This document shows positions 1-8,356 of a DNA stretch of 64,000 nucleotides, piece by piece (the first letter of the stretch is position 1; every line of letters begins with the position of its first letter). The notes beneath the pieces are model-generated. The model saw only the letters and a list, made by a program, of their open reading frames with translations, was not told the origin of the DNA and searched no databases. Source of the DNA: Bacteroidaceae bacterium (GTDB taxonomy: Bacteria > Bacteroidota > Bacteroidia > Bacteroidales > Bacteroidaceae); contig JAFTYP010000013.1 of assembly GCA_017461345.1 (NCBI GenBank), positions 1 through 64,000 on the forward strand, written 5' to 3'. The position numbers and the translations under genes were made by a program.

Positions 1-260
1 CAAGGAATTTGTCGTTGTTTGACATAATGAGAATGAAGGGAACTATAGGAATAATGGGAATAATGGGAATGCATGGGCTGGTTTTATCCGCCAACCCATT
101 TGACGAATGGTTTTGCTTTCAGTGTTTATATTTTATCGTCTGCTCTTCAGTTCGTTGTATATTCTTTTCGGCATATCTGTGCTTATGGTGGTTGTCTGCT
201 GGTGTGTAAAGTTACGAAAAAAGTTTAGAATTAGTCGTCAAAAGCAGGCAAAAAATAGCC
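1..260. other. Leading stretch without a recognisable gene
   Basis: No credible coding region is seen. The open frames here lack a recognisable domain, and the long plus-strand frame that starts at about 107 is antisense to the aldose epimerase gene. A short direct repetition of GGAATAAT occurs at about 47-70. The stretch probably belongs to the intergenic space downstream of the epimerase gene or to the end of a gene lying outside the window. Confidence 0.4.
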
Positions 261-284
261 CCTCTAAAGAAGTTGCCCGACTTC

Positions 285-380
285 TGCAGAGAAGTTTGCA
301 ATTTACTCTGCAGAACTTCGTCAACTTCACACGTGTAGTTGCCCAAACGGACGCGTCCGTTTTGCCAAGTGGACTGCAGG
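285..380. repeat. Array of palindromic hexamers (CTGCAG/CACGTG/ACGCGT), about 22-bp period
   Basis: Five palindromic hexamers follow each other: CTGCAG at 285 and 309, CACGTG at 331, ACGCGT at 352 (inside a longer palindrome, about 346-363) and CTGCAG at 375. Start-to-start steps are 24, 22, 21 and 23 bp. The spacers carry half-site motifs such as AAGTT/AACTT around TTCGTCAA, TTGCCCAA or TTTGCAA. The array lies about 90 bp beyond the 3' end of the epimerase gene, after its terminator. Function unknown. Confidence 0.7.
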
Positions 381-418
381 GCTGCAATCGGGGCTCTCGG
401 GATGCAACAAAAACAAAG

Positions 419-449
419 CAGCGAGCGCCGGAATGTCGGGCTCGCTGCG
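419..449 (-). terminator. Rho-independent terminator of the epimerase gene
   Basis: A nine-base stem (GCAGCGAGC paired with GCTCGCTGC) encloses a 13-base loop. On the minus strand it is followed by a T-rich run (TTTGTTTTTG). It sits 24 bp after the epimerase stop codon. Confidence 0.75.
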
Positions 450-472
450 TTGCTATTTATACGAATTGTGTA

Positions 473-1636
473 TTACTTCGTGCTGAATTTGTACATAGTT
501 GTTGTCATGTAGTTCTCACCCGGAAGAAGGGTTGTGCTGGGCCATTCGGGATGGTTGGGGCTGTCGGGATAGTGCTGTGTCTCGAAGCAGAATGCACTGC
601 GACGGGGATACTTCACGCCCTTCTTGCCTACGAAACTGCCATCGAGGAAGTTGCCGGCATAGAACTGAACACCGGGCTGGTCGGTGAACATCTCCATGAA
701 AATGCCGGTGTTGGGATCGTAGAGTGTGCCGAAGCACTTGGTGAGGTCGCAGTTTGTGTTGAGAATCCAGTTGTGGTCATAGCCCACACCATTCACAATC
801 TGCTCGTTTGTCTCGTCGTTGATGCGGTCGCCAATGGCAGTGGGGGTGCGGAAGTCGAATGGTGTGCCCTCTACTGCAAGCACTTCGCCTGTAACTGCAA
901 CATCAGCATCTACGGCTGTAAACTGGTCGGCATCGAGCATCAGCACCTCGTCGAGGCAGTCCTTTGAACCGTCGCCGCTGAGATTGAAGTAGCAGTGGTT
1001 AGTCAGGTTCAGCACTGTGGGCTTGTCTGTGTTAGCAAAATAATTGATGATCAATGTATTGTCTTCGGTCAGAGCATAGGTTACCTTTACGTCCAGGTTG
1101 CCGGGATAGCCGTCTTCGCCATCGGGGCTTGTTGTGGTGAACTCGATAATCTTGTCGTCCTTCTGATTGGCTTCCCAAATGCGGTTGTGGAAAGCAATCG
1201 GGCCACCGCCATGGAGGCTGTTGGGGCCATTATTGATGGGCAACTGATATGTATTGCCATCGAGAGTGAACTGACCCTTGGCAATGCGGTTGCCGTAACG
1301 GCCGATGAGGGCACCGAAGTTGCAGCCCTGTGCGCCATACTTCACGTAGTCGGCAATGTTGTCATGACCGAGACATACGTCCTGCATGTTGCCATCCTTG
1401 TCGGGAACCATAATGCTGACAATACGTCCACCGAAGTTAGTGAAACAAACCTCCATGCCTGCATCGTTCTTGAGGACATAGAGAGCCGTCGAATCGGTAG
1501 CGAAGTCTGCCGGATTAAGACCGGAAACTGTCAGGCTGTCCGCACACTCGGCATTGTTGCAAGAAGTGTTGCAACATGCAGAAAAACTAAGCCCTGTAGC
1601 GATTGCCACGAGAGCAAGGAAAAATGTTTTCTTCAT
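473..1636 (-). CDS. galM: Aldose 1-epimerase (galactose mutarotase), lipoprotein
   Basis: Interconverts alpha and beta anomers of aldoses such as galactose and glucose. The 387-residue product starts with a lipoprotein signal (hydrophobic stretch, lipobox SFSAC with Cys21), so it is predicted to be membrane-anchored outside the cytoplasm, unlike the cytoplasmic GalM of enteric bacteria. The GalM fold is recognisable: NSLHGGG and NLTNHCYFNLSG hold the expected histidines, GYDHNWILN follows, and FETQHYPDSPN near the C-terminus holds the catalytic glutamate. Length fits one catalytic domain after the signal peptide. It is transcribed alone, divergently from the fasciclin lipoprotein gene, with a good Bacteroidota promoter upstream and a hairpin terminator downstream. 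A surface or periplasmic mutarotase fits the other glycan-degrading enzymes in the window. Family assignment is firm; preferred sugar is not known. Confidence 0.92.
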   Translation of the reverse strand: MKKTFFLALVAIATGLSFSACCNTSCNNAECADSLTVSGLNPADFATDSTALYVLKNDAGMEVCFTNFGGRIVSIMVPDKDGNMQDVCLGHDNIADYVKYGAQGCNFGALIGRYGNRIAKGQFTLDGNTYQLPINNGPNSLHGGGPIAFHNRIWEANQKDDKIIEFTTTSPDGEDGYPGNLDVKVTYALTEDNTLIINYFANTDKPTVLNLTNHCYFNLSGDGSKDCLDEVLMLDADQFTAVDADVAVTGEVLAVEGTPFDFRTPTAIGDRINDETNEQIVNGVGYDHNWILNTNCDLTKCFGTLYDPNTGIFMEMFTDQPGVQFYAGNFLDGSFVGKKGVKYPRRSAFCFETQHYPDSPNHPEWPSTTLLPGENYMTTTMYKFSTK

Positions 1637-1683
1637 TTTGCTTAAATTAATTAGACAATGTTTCTTTGTTTATCTTTTCATCG

Positions 1684-1714
1684 CAAAGTTATAACATTAC
1701 ATGTGATTCGCAAA
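1684..1714 (-). promoter_or_regulatory. Promoter of the aldose epimerase gene
   Basis: Reading the minus strand, TTTG (1714-1711) and TAACTTTG (1691-1684) are separated by 19 bp. This matches the Bacteroidota primary sigma consensus TTTG-N19/20-TAnnTTTG. The start codon lies about 48 bp downstream. Confidence 0.7.
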
Positions 1715-1730
1715 ATAAACGGCACAAAAT

Positions 1731-1762
1731 GTTGTTTAGTTTATTTAAATTCTCTATCTTTG
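1731..1762 (+). promoter_or_regulatory. Promoter of the first fasciclin lipoprotein gene
   Basis: A -7 element TATCTTTG (1755-1762) is preceded at 20 bp by GTTG (1731-1734), close to the -33 TTTG box. Transcription would begin at about 1769. That excludes the upstream in-frame ATG at 1666 and supports the start at 1789. Confidence 0.65.
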
Positions 1763-1788
1763 CAAAAATTCATACTAAAAATAAACAC

Positions 1789-3915
1789 ATGAAACCACTT
1801 ATACACCCTTGTCGATTACTCCTCGCTGCCGTTGCAGTTATTTCCCTATGGTCTTGTACCGAACAAGTAGACACCTCTGCGCGCTACGTGTTCAAGGAAA
1901 ATACTGTAATGAGTTACTTGGAGAAACATGAGGCCTACAGCAGTTACGTTGACATCCTGCGCAAGGTAGACATCAGTAAAGCCAGCAGTTCCAAGGTCAG
2001 CCAACTGTTGAGCGCACGCGGAAACTTCACCGTATTTGCGCCAAACAACGCTGCCATACAGAAATATCTCGAGGATTTGGTTGTGGAAGGCATCATTGCA
2101 GAGCCATCGTGGGACGCTTTTACAAGCGAACACAAACGCGACTCCATCTACAAAGTGATTGTCTATAACAGCATCATCGATGGTGGCGACGAAGCCAACG
2201 CTTTCTTCTACACAACGGAATTCCCCAACGACAAAGACGAGTTCATCCTTGGCACACTCAACGACAAGAAACTCTCCGTCAAGAAACCCGAGAATCAGCC
2301 GGACAGCATCTACATCAATGAAGACTGCCCCGTCAGCGTCAAGGAGCGTGACATCCTTGCCATCAATGGCATCATCCACCAACTGGAAAAAGTCATTTCG
2401 CCCAAGGACATTACCGCTGCCAGTTACATTCAGCAGTGCCTCGACGAGCAGAAAGAAGGCTTCCTTGTATGCTTCCGCGTCATTCAGGCATGCGGACTGC
2501 TCGACACTCTCAGCAAGGTGCGCGACGAACGATACGAAGAACTTTACCAGACCGGCATGATTCCCGACCTGGTTGGCATGACGAACGAAGGTTTTGCCGA
2601 AGGTAACACCGCTTATGCACCTAAACATCGTCTGTATGGCTTTACCATCTTTGCCGAGCCCGACGACTTCTGGCGCAGCCAAGGCATAGAGCCTACCGCC
2701 CCCGACCTGCTCAGTAAACTTACACAATGGATTCTCGACAACCATCAGTACAGCAACGACGATGTGTTCACAACAGACGAGAACTACAAAAGCGAGGACA
2801 ACCTGCTCTACCAGTGGATCACATATCACATGCTGCCCATGCGTATCCCTAAAGGCAAACTCGTCTTCCACATCAACGAATTTGGTTTTAACTTGAGTCG
2901 TCCGGAGGTGTATAGCATACCCGTTTACGAGTTCTACACGACGATGGGCAAACGACGTCTCTTCAAACTCACCGAAAGCGGAGCAAGCAATGGCGTTTAC
3001 ATCAACCGATTCCCGATTACAGACAACGGACGCCGAGGCACTGGCGAAGAGATTGGTTGCGATGCCGACAAGGTGGGCAGCCGTGTGGATTACGAATCAC
3101 CATTGGCTATCCTCAGCGACATGGTCAACTGTAACGTTTACCCCATTAGCGCACCTATCTCATACAACGACGATGTGCGAGACAACTTGCACCGCAACCG
3201 CATCCGCTTCGACGGCATGAGCCTCTTCCCCGAAGCCATGAACAACGACATCCGCCTGAAGAAGGCTACAGAGGAACGCTACAAGCATGTCTATATCCCC
3301 AACACCGTACGCACGTATAACTACTTTGAGAACATGCAGCAGAACGATGCCATGAACTTCGTTTATTATAATGCATGGAACGACGACTGGTGCAACCTGC
3401 ATCGCGACGAGATGAAGGCCGTTGGCCATTTCGAAGTGATGTTCAAGTTGCCTCCCGTGCCACGCCGTGGCACATACGAGGTGCGCTACAAGGTATTGGC
3501 AAATGGCAATCGTGGTGTGGCACAGGTTTACTTTGGCTCTGACCCTAACAACCTGCCTGTTGCCGGCATTCCTTTGGACTTGACAATGGGTTGCGACGAC
3601 CCGAAAGTTGGCTGGGAAGACGACGACCCGATTGACGATGACTACAATGCCGAAATTGACAAGCGCATGCGTAACAATGGCTTCATGAAGGGTCCGCAGT
3701 CCATCAACTCCAACGATGGAACTGAACGTGGCAAGAATGACCGTGAGAACATCCGACACATCTTCGTCCGTCAGACACTCGATCCGAACGAAACCTATTA
3801 CATTAAGTTGAAGTCCGTACTCGATGCCGAGAAGAAGGAGTTCTACATGGACTTCATCGAATACTGTGCAAAAGAGATTTACGACAATCCTGAATCGCCG
3901 GAAGACATCTGGTAG
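1789..3915 (+). CDS. Fasciclin (FAS1) domain lipoprotein, copy 1
   Basis: A 708-residue exported lipoprotein: a hydrophobic segment ends in lipobox LWSC (Cys23). The start at 1789 is chosen because it gives a clean lipoprotein signal and lies after the promoter; an in-frame ATG at 1666 would precede the promoter. Residues about 40-170 form a FAS1 domain (signature GNFTVFAPNNAAI). A second, more divergent FAS1-like segment follows (GFLVCFRVIQACG, then YGFTIFAEPDDFW). The C-terminal third has no family I can name. FAS1 domains commonly mediate adhesion or protein contacts at cell surfaces. The product is clearly paralogous to the gene at 19997-22150, sharing the opening DTSARYVF, the domain order and the ending PEDIW. 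No SusC/SusD pair is adjacent. The precise role is unknown. Confidence 0.85.
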   Translation: MKPLIHPCRLLLAAVAVISLWSCTEQVDTSARYVFKENTVMSYLEKHEAYSSYVDILRKVDISKASSSKVSQLLSARGNFTVFAPNNAAIQKYLEDLVVEGIIAEPSWDAFTSEHKRDSIYKVIVYNSIIDGGDEANAFFYTTEFPNDKDEFILGTLNDKKLSVKKPENQPDSIYINEDCPVSVKERDILAINGIIHQLEKVISPKDITAASYIQQCLDEQKEGFLVCFRVIQACGLLDTLSKVRDERYEELYQTGMIPDLVGMTNEGFAEGNTAYAPKHRLYGFTIFAEPDDFWRSQGIEPTAPDLLSKLTQWILDNHQYSNDDVFTTDENYKSEDNLLYQWITYHMLPMRIPKGKLVFHINEFGFNLSRPEVYSIPVYEFYTTMGKRRLFKLTESGASNGVYINRFPITDNGRRGTGEEIGCDADKVGSRVDYESPLAILSDMVNCNVYPISAPISYNDDVRDNLHRNRIRFDGMSLFPEAMNNDIRLKKATEERYKHVYIPNTVRTYNYFENMQQNDAMNFVYYNAWNDDWCNLHRDEMKAVGHFEVMFKLPPVPRRGTYEVRYKVLANGNRGVAQVYFGSDPNNLPVAGIPLDLTMGCDDPKVGWEDDDPIDDDYNAEIDKRMRNNGFMKGPQSINSNDGTERGKNDRENIRHIFVRQTLDPNETYYIKLKSVLDAEKKEFYMDFIEYCAKEIYDNPESPEDIW

Positions 3916-3937
3916 TATAAGGTAGTATAAAATAATG

Positions 3938-4009
3938 GTTGACCATTATATCAAGAAAGGTTAGCCATTATGCTCAAATAGGTTAACCTTTTTCGACAGA
4001 ATGGTTAAC
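3938..4009. repeat. GGTTAACC-type palindrome array, 22-bp period, four units
   Basis: Cores lie at 3938 (GTTGAC), 3960 (GTTAGC), 3982 (GTTAAC) and 4004 (GTTAAC), exactly 22 bp apart. Flanks are of the ATAATGG/CCATTAT or GAAAGG/CCTTTC type. The array fills the space between two convergent genes, and the last core supplies the stop codon of hrpB (TTA at 4005-4007 on the plus strand). A direct repeat GGTAGTATAA (3911-3920, 3921-3930) precedes it. Confidence 0.85.
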
Positions 4010-6512
4010 CTATTTTTGTATGCTGGCGTTTCGTGCCACGCACGGCCTCTGCCTGCAATGGGTTGTCGGGCCAATAGTGTTTTGGGTAGCGACGACGCAG
4101 TTCGCCTCGCACCTCAAAGTATGCGTTCTGCCAGAAACTGCGAAGGTCCTGGGTGAGTTGCACCGGTTTGTAGCCCGGCGACAGCAATTCCATGAGAACC
4201 GGCACACGTCCATTGTCCACACGAGGCGTCTCCTCCATCCCAAAGCACTCTTGCAAGCGCACGCTCAACACGGGTGCTTCTGCTCCATGGCGATAGTCCA
4301 GGCGGATACGGCTGCCTGTCGGCACCACAATATGCGAGGGGGCAACACATTCTATCTGTTGCTGCAGGTCGTAAGGGATGAGTGCCCAAAGCACGGCACA
4401 CAGATTGATGCGGCGAAGTGCTGTGCCCGACGAGCGCAAGCGGCCGGCCTCATCGTCGAGATAAAAAGGCAGCCAATCGTGAACCGTTGCAAGGAGATGC
4501 GACGTGGAGAGGTCGGGGATATTCAGTTCGGGGTGCCATGCTGCCACCTGTGCTACACGTCGCTGCAGAGCAGCCACTTCGTCGTTCCACGACAACACGC
4601 TGAGCCCGTCCTTTGCTACAACATCGCACAGCACACGTTCCTGCAAACTGCGTGGTGCGTCGTGCAACGGTTTGGAGCGAAGAAGCAGTCGCCCGATGCG
4701 CCATTCGTGTTGCATGACCAAGCCATCCTGCTTGCTGTCCCACGCCACATGGTCGCGTTCCGTGGCAAGGTCCTCAAGGTCCGGCGGCTCAACAGCCGCA
4801 GCAAGAAACACCCTTCCCAGCGTTCCAGAAACAAAAAGTGATGCTACGGCAAGCCACGGACACGATGAAAGCGGGTCTTTTCGGTCGATGCGAACTTCCT
4901 CGCCGCTTGCCAACCTGTATCTGCCCGCACCATCCATCTGCCTTGCAACACGCTCGGGATAGGCATAAGCAACCAGATGTCCTACTCCAACTCCACTGCT
5001 CTTCCGGCCACATTCCCTCGCCGGAGCAATCCTCCTGTAAGCCTCCGCAACCTGTGCTATGCGTTGCCATGAGCCAAGATGCTTACTCTCTCTGGCTCTC
5101 TGCAACATGTCGATGCGTAAAGACATATCAGCCTCATTCTCGTGCTGCGCCAGTGGGTCCTTCTCCTCGAGCAAGGCTGCAATGTCACAAGCCAGTTCTG
5201 TCTCGCCAAGAGAGGCTGCCCGAAGTATCATCCTCGAGATGCGAGGATGGCAAGGCAATCCTGCCATTTGCTTGCCCAATCGAGTAATGCCTCCCTGCTC
5301 ATCAAGGGCTCCGAGCGAAATCAACAGTTCGCGGGCAGCAACCAGACTATGCAAAGGAGGTGGCGTGAGCCAGGGGAGTGCCATGGCATCTCTTTCGCCA
5401 AAAGAAACAACATCAAGCAAAGTTGGTGCCAGGTCGGCATACTCTATCTCAGGTCTGCGACGTTCTGCCATACGATGCTCTGCCGCCTTCGTCCACAAAC
5501 GGTAACAAATCCCCGAGGTTAGGCGACCGGCACGGCCGGCACGCTGTGCCGCCATATCCAGACTGATGGGTACGGTTTCCAGATGACTCATGCCTGTTCG
5601 GCGGTCGAAGACAAGAGTACGGCACAATCCACTATCAATAACGATTCTTACGCCCTCAATGGTCAACGACGTTTCCGCTATGGGAGTTGCTAACACCACC
5701 TTCCGTTCGCCCTCCTTCGACGGCATAATCGCCCTGCGCTGCTCCTCCGACGAAAGATTTCCGAAAAGTGGGAAGACCTCTGCCGGAAAGCCTTGCAACA
5801 ATGCTGCGCAACGCATGATCTCCGCCTGTCCTGGCAAAAACACAAGAATATCACCGTCCTTCGGTGCCCGACGGACGGTATCTGCAACAGCCTGCGCTAT
5901 GTCTTCTCGGCGGAAATCCTCCTTCGCATAAACAATATCAACAGGGAACATCCGCCCTCGACTCTCAATGAGTGGGGCCTGCAACGCATCACAAATTGCC
6001 GAACTGTCTATAGTGGCAGACATTACCACAAGGCGTAAATCGGGACGCAAGAGTTGCTGCGCCTGTCGGCTAAGAGCAAAAGCAAGGTCGGAATGCAGGC
6101 TTCGCTCGTGAAACTCATCGAAGATAATGATGCCAACGCCATCGAGCGTCGGATCATGTTCCAGCATTCGTGTCAAAACACCTTCTGTCAAAACCTCTAT
6201 CCTGGTCTCGCTACTTACGCATGTCTCAAAACGAATGCGATAGCCAACCGTCTTTCCGACAGGTTCGTCAAGCAACGACGCCATGCGTTCAGCAATCTGC
6301 CGCGCAGCAAGGCGACGTGGCTCAAGCATCAGAATCCGTCCCTCAACAGGAGCATCCAAAAGAAGAGTCAGAGGCAGCAGCGTCGATTTGCCGGCTCCAG
6401 GCGGTGCAGTAACAACCACATCCTGCTGCCGGGCAAGCGTTCCACTCACTGCCTCAGCAATGGCAGCAACAGGCAAGTGCCCCGAACGCTCAACAAGGAG
6501 AGCCTTGTCCAT
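4005..6512 (-). CDS. hrpB: ATP-dependent RNA helicase HrpB
   Basis: A DEAH-box family helicase of 835 residues, close to the usual HrpB length. Visible motifs in order: motif I APPGAGKST (residues 36-44), motif II DEFH (132-135), motif III MSAT, motif VI QRAGRAGR, followed by the helicase-associated HA2 region and the HrpB C-terminal domain. DEFH in place of DEAH is normal for HrpB. The enzyme is cytoplasmic; its RNA substrate is poorly defined even in well-studied bacteria. It is the last gene of a three-gene minus-strand operon: its ATG directly abuts the stop codon of the acyltransferase gene (6512/6513). Its own stop codon lies inside a palindrome array shared with the convergent fasciclin gene. 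Family assignment is very secure. Confidence 0.95.
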   Translation of the reverse strand: MDKALLVERSGHLPVAAIAEAVSGTLARQQDVVVTAPPGAGKSTLLPLTLLLDAPVEGRILMLEPRRLAARQIAERMASLLDEPVGKTVGYRIRFETCVSSETRIEVLTEGVLTRMLEHDPTLDGVGIIIFDEFHERSLHSDLAFALSRQAQQLLRPDLRLVVMSATIDSSAICDALQAPLIESRGRMFPVDIVYAKEDFRREDIAQAVADTVRRAPKDGDILVFLPGQAEIMRCAALLQGFPAEVFPLFGNLSSEEQRRAIMPSKEGERKVVLATPIAETSLTIEGVRIVIDSGLCRTLVFDRRTGMSHLETVPISLDMAAQRAGRAGRLTSGICYRLWTKAAEHRMAERRRPEIEYADLAPTLLDVVSFGERDAMALPWLTPPPLHSLVAARELLISLGALDEQGGITRLGKQMAGLPCHPRISRMILRAASLGETELACDIAALLEEKDPLAQHENEADMSLRIDMLQRARESKHLGSWQRIAQVAEAYRRIAPARECGRKSSGVGVGHLVAYAYPERVARQMDGAGRYRLASGEEVRIDRKDPLSSCPWLAVASLFVSGTLGRVFLAAAVEPPDLEDLATERDHVAWDSKQDGLVMQHEWRIGRLLLRSKPLHDAPRSLQERVLCDVVAKDGLSVLSWNDEVAALQRRVAQVAAWHPELNIPDLSTSHLLATVHDWLPFYLDDEAGRLRSSGTALRRINLCAVLWALIPYDLQQQIECVAPSHIVVPTGSRIRLDYRHGAEAPVLSVRLQECFGMEETPRVDNGRVPVLMELLSPGYKPVQLTQDLRSFWQNAYFEVRGELRRRYPKHYWPDNPLQAEAVRGTKRQHTKIG

Positions 6513-7631
6513 CTACCCTACTATCCACTTACTGCCGGGCAGAAGCGAAAGAATCTTCGTGGCTACAGCGCAACAGATAAAGGACAGTACTGCAATAACA
6601 GGAATGGCAGCATATACAGGAATCAGAGGTTCTGCCACATTGCCATTGACAAAATACACCGCAATAGGAGCCAAGAAGAACATATGCATCAGGTACATGC
6701 CAAAACTCAACTTGGCCAACGATGAAATAATCCTTGGCGCAGGCTTATGAATTGTAGAGAACATCAAGAAAAGTCCGAAGGTCGCTAACAACACATTGGG
6801 CGTACAAAATTCCCAACTCCATTCAAGCATCGGTGTCTCTATAAGTTCTCCGGGAACACCCTTCACCCAGAAACTCCATACCGTAAAGGCAGCCCCCACA
6901 AGGAAGCAAGCAAGGCCTATATTGATACGACGCTTATCACTCCAGGCAAGATGGAAACGGATATATTGTGCCAATACAAGATAACCCAGATAACCAGAAC
7001 AGTACCACAGTGCATGGAAACCATTCCAGAAGCACTCGCCCCACAGTTCCTCGCTGACAAAACGATGCAACCAAGGCATCAATGTAGAGAAAACAAAGAA
7101 ATAAAGGAACAAGCGTTCGTCCTTGGCAGATGCCTTCTCAAGCCATGGCGAAACAATAGGAATGATAATATACAGGCTGATGAGCGGATACATAAACCAC
7201 AAATGTCCTGCCATCGATGGGAAGTTCCAAGGCAGACGACAGAAGTCTGCCCACGATGTTTCCCATGTCATTCCGCCCCATGCCAAAGGCAAGAAGCAAT
7301 ATAGCAACATGAAAATAATCATGGGAGGCAGAATACGAAGGAAACGACGGCGATAGAAATCAGACATTCCCACGCCCGGTTTCATCGGAACAAGCAAGAA
7401 AGCACTTATGGTCATGAAGAGGGGGACAGCCGTACGGCTCAAGCCTCCATCATAAAAGGCCACCCAGAAACGGTTGGCTTCATTAGCAAGCATCGACATG
7501 TTGCCTGCCAAACCACTGCTGTCTGCACCATAAAAGTTCTCACTGGCATGCACCAGCATCACCATAAAGCACGCAACAACTCGTATCCAATCAACAAAGG
7601 AAACGTGCTGATCAACATTCTTTTGCATCAT
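6513..7631 (-). CDS. Membrane acyltransferase (acyltransferase 3 family)
   Basis: A 372-residue polytopic membrane protein with roughly ten hydrophobic segments. The N-terminal FVDWIRVVACFMVMLVHASEN holds the Arg and His typical of acyltransferase family 3. These enzymes transfer acyl groups, often acetyl, to sugars of cell-envelope polymers. A characteristic loop follows (FYRRRFLRILPPMIIF). The start at 7631 overlaps the end of the upstream PH-domain gene by 20 bp, which indicates translational coupling, and the stop codon abuts hrpB. No glycan biosynthesis gene is nearby, so the acceptor is unknown. Family assignment is firm, substrate open. Confidence 0.88.
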   Translation of the reverse strand: MMQKNVDQHVSFVDWIRVVACFMVMLVHASENFYGADSSGLAGNMSMLANEANRFWVAFYDGGLSRTAVPLFMTISAFLLVPMKPGVGMSDFYRRRFLRILPPMIIFMLLYCFLPLAWGGMTWETSWADFCRLPWNFPSMAGHLWFMYPLISLYIIIPIVSPWLEKASAKDERLFLYFFVFSTLMPWLHRFVSEELWGECFWNGFHALWYCSGYLGYLVLAQYIRFHLAWSDKRRINIGLACFLVGAAFTVWSFWVKGVPGELIETPMLEWSWEFCTPNVLLATFGLFLMFSTIHKPAPRIISSLAKLSFGMYLMHMFFLAPIAVYFVNGNVAEPLIPVYAAIPVIAVLSFICCAVATKILSLLPGSKWIVG

Positions 7632-8160
7632 TCTGTACTATTTGAGTGTTTGATGTTTTCTGTATATTCTCTGGTTTTGCCTTGATTGAAGCACTGATTA
7701 CTTTGCGCACCTTCATCGGTTCCTCAATGCAATGAACCTGATGTGCAGTGCCACCACTGCCAATCATCTCTACGCATCCCGTTCCAATGATACGTTGCCA
7801 TAGGGATTGATAGAAGTTGACGGTCTCGATGCGGGCAAGAGGAATTTCTGTCATCTTAATGTTAAAGATTCCGTCTTTCTGCACAAAACGGCTGCTTGTG
7901 ACAGCAAATTCCGTGCGAGTACGAACGATGCGCCCGATTATCCATACGAAGAAGGCAAGCACCAGGCAAGCAATGCCAGCATAGAAAAGTTCGTTCTTAT
8001 ACAATGGGTATCTGTAGTATGCCAGCCAAATGGCTACAATTCCGCCAACAGTAAACAGCAGGCTTGAGAATATGTACCTGAAGATATAAGACCAATGTAG
8101 CCGTCCGTTTAGGATGATTGATTCGCCTTCTTCGAGGCTTTGTTTAATGTAATTTGCCAT
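7612..8160 (-). CDS. PH-domain membrane protein (YdbS-like, bPH2 family)
   Basis: The 182-residue product has two adjacent transmembrane helices (residues about 25-50, from FRYIFSSLLF, and about 58-82, FYAGIACLVLAFFVWIIG). A bacterial pleckstrin-homology type domain follows (about 85-155), recognisable by TEFAVTSSRFVQKDGIFN, IPLARIETVNFYQSLWQRIIG and GCVEMIGSGGT. Family members are small envelope proteins without a defined reaction. This is the first gene of the operon, with a -7 promoter element 21 bp upstream, and it overlaps the acyltransferase gene. A Lys/Gln/Asn-rich tail ends the protein. Confidence 0.85.
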   Translation of the reverse strand: MANYIKQSLEEGESIILNGRLHWSYIFRYIFSSLLFTVGGIVAIWLAYYRYPLYKNELFYAGIACLVLAFFVWIIGRIVRTRTEFAVTSSRFVQKDGIFNIKMTEIPLARIETVNFYQSLWQRIIGTGCVEMIGSGGTAHQVHCIEEPMKVRKVISASIKAKPENIQKTSNTQIVQNDAKEC

Positions 8161-8180
8161 ATTTGTAGATGTTTTATGTG

Positions 8181-8188
8181 CAAATGTA
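8181..8188 (-). promoter_or_regulatory. -7 element of the PH-domain/acyltransferase/hrpB operon
   Basis: On the minus strand TACATTTG matches TAnnTTTG and lies 21 bp before the first start codon. No good -33 TTTG box is seen at the expected distance, so this is a partial match only. Confidence 0.4.
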
Positions 8189-8310
8189 GTAATTTATCCT
8201 GAATTATCATGGATTTAATAAATATTTTCGCTTTTCTGTTCGTTATGTTCTAAAAGTTGATATTTACAACAAAATTTCCTTCTGTTTTTCTTTTCTATTG
8301 CAAAAAGAGT

Positions 8311-8318
8311 TAACTTTG
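8311..8318 (+). promoter_or_regulatory. -7 element of the GH66 gene
   Basis: TAACTTTG fits TAnnTTTG and lies 38 bp before the start codon. A T-rich tract (TTTTTC, ending at 8290) is at the position of the -33 box, 20 bp upstream. Confidence 0.5.
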
Positions 8319-8356
8319 CAGTACATTTAATACTATTCTACACATAATTATATATT

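Noticed and set aside
107..967. Long plus-strand open frame over the aldose epimerase gene
   Set aside because: It is antisense to a gene with clear GalM motifs, and its translation shows Cys/Val-rich shadow sequence with no domain.
4020..6750. Several long plus-strand frames opposite hrpB
   Set aside because: Shadows of the helicase gene; no start context or domain, and mutually overlapping.
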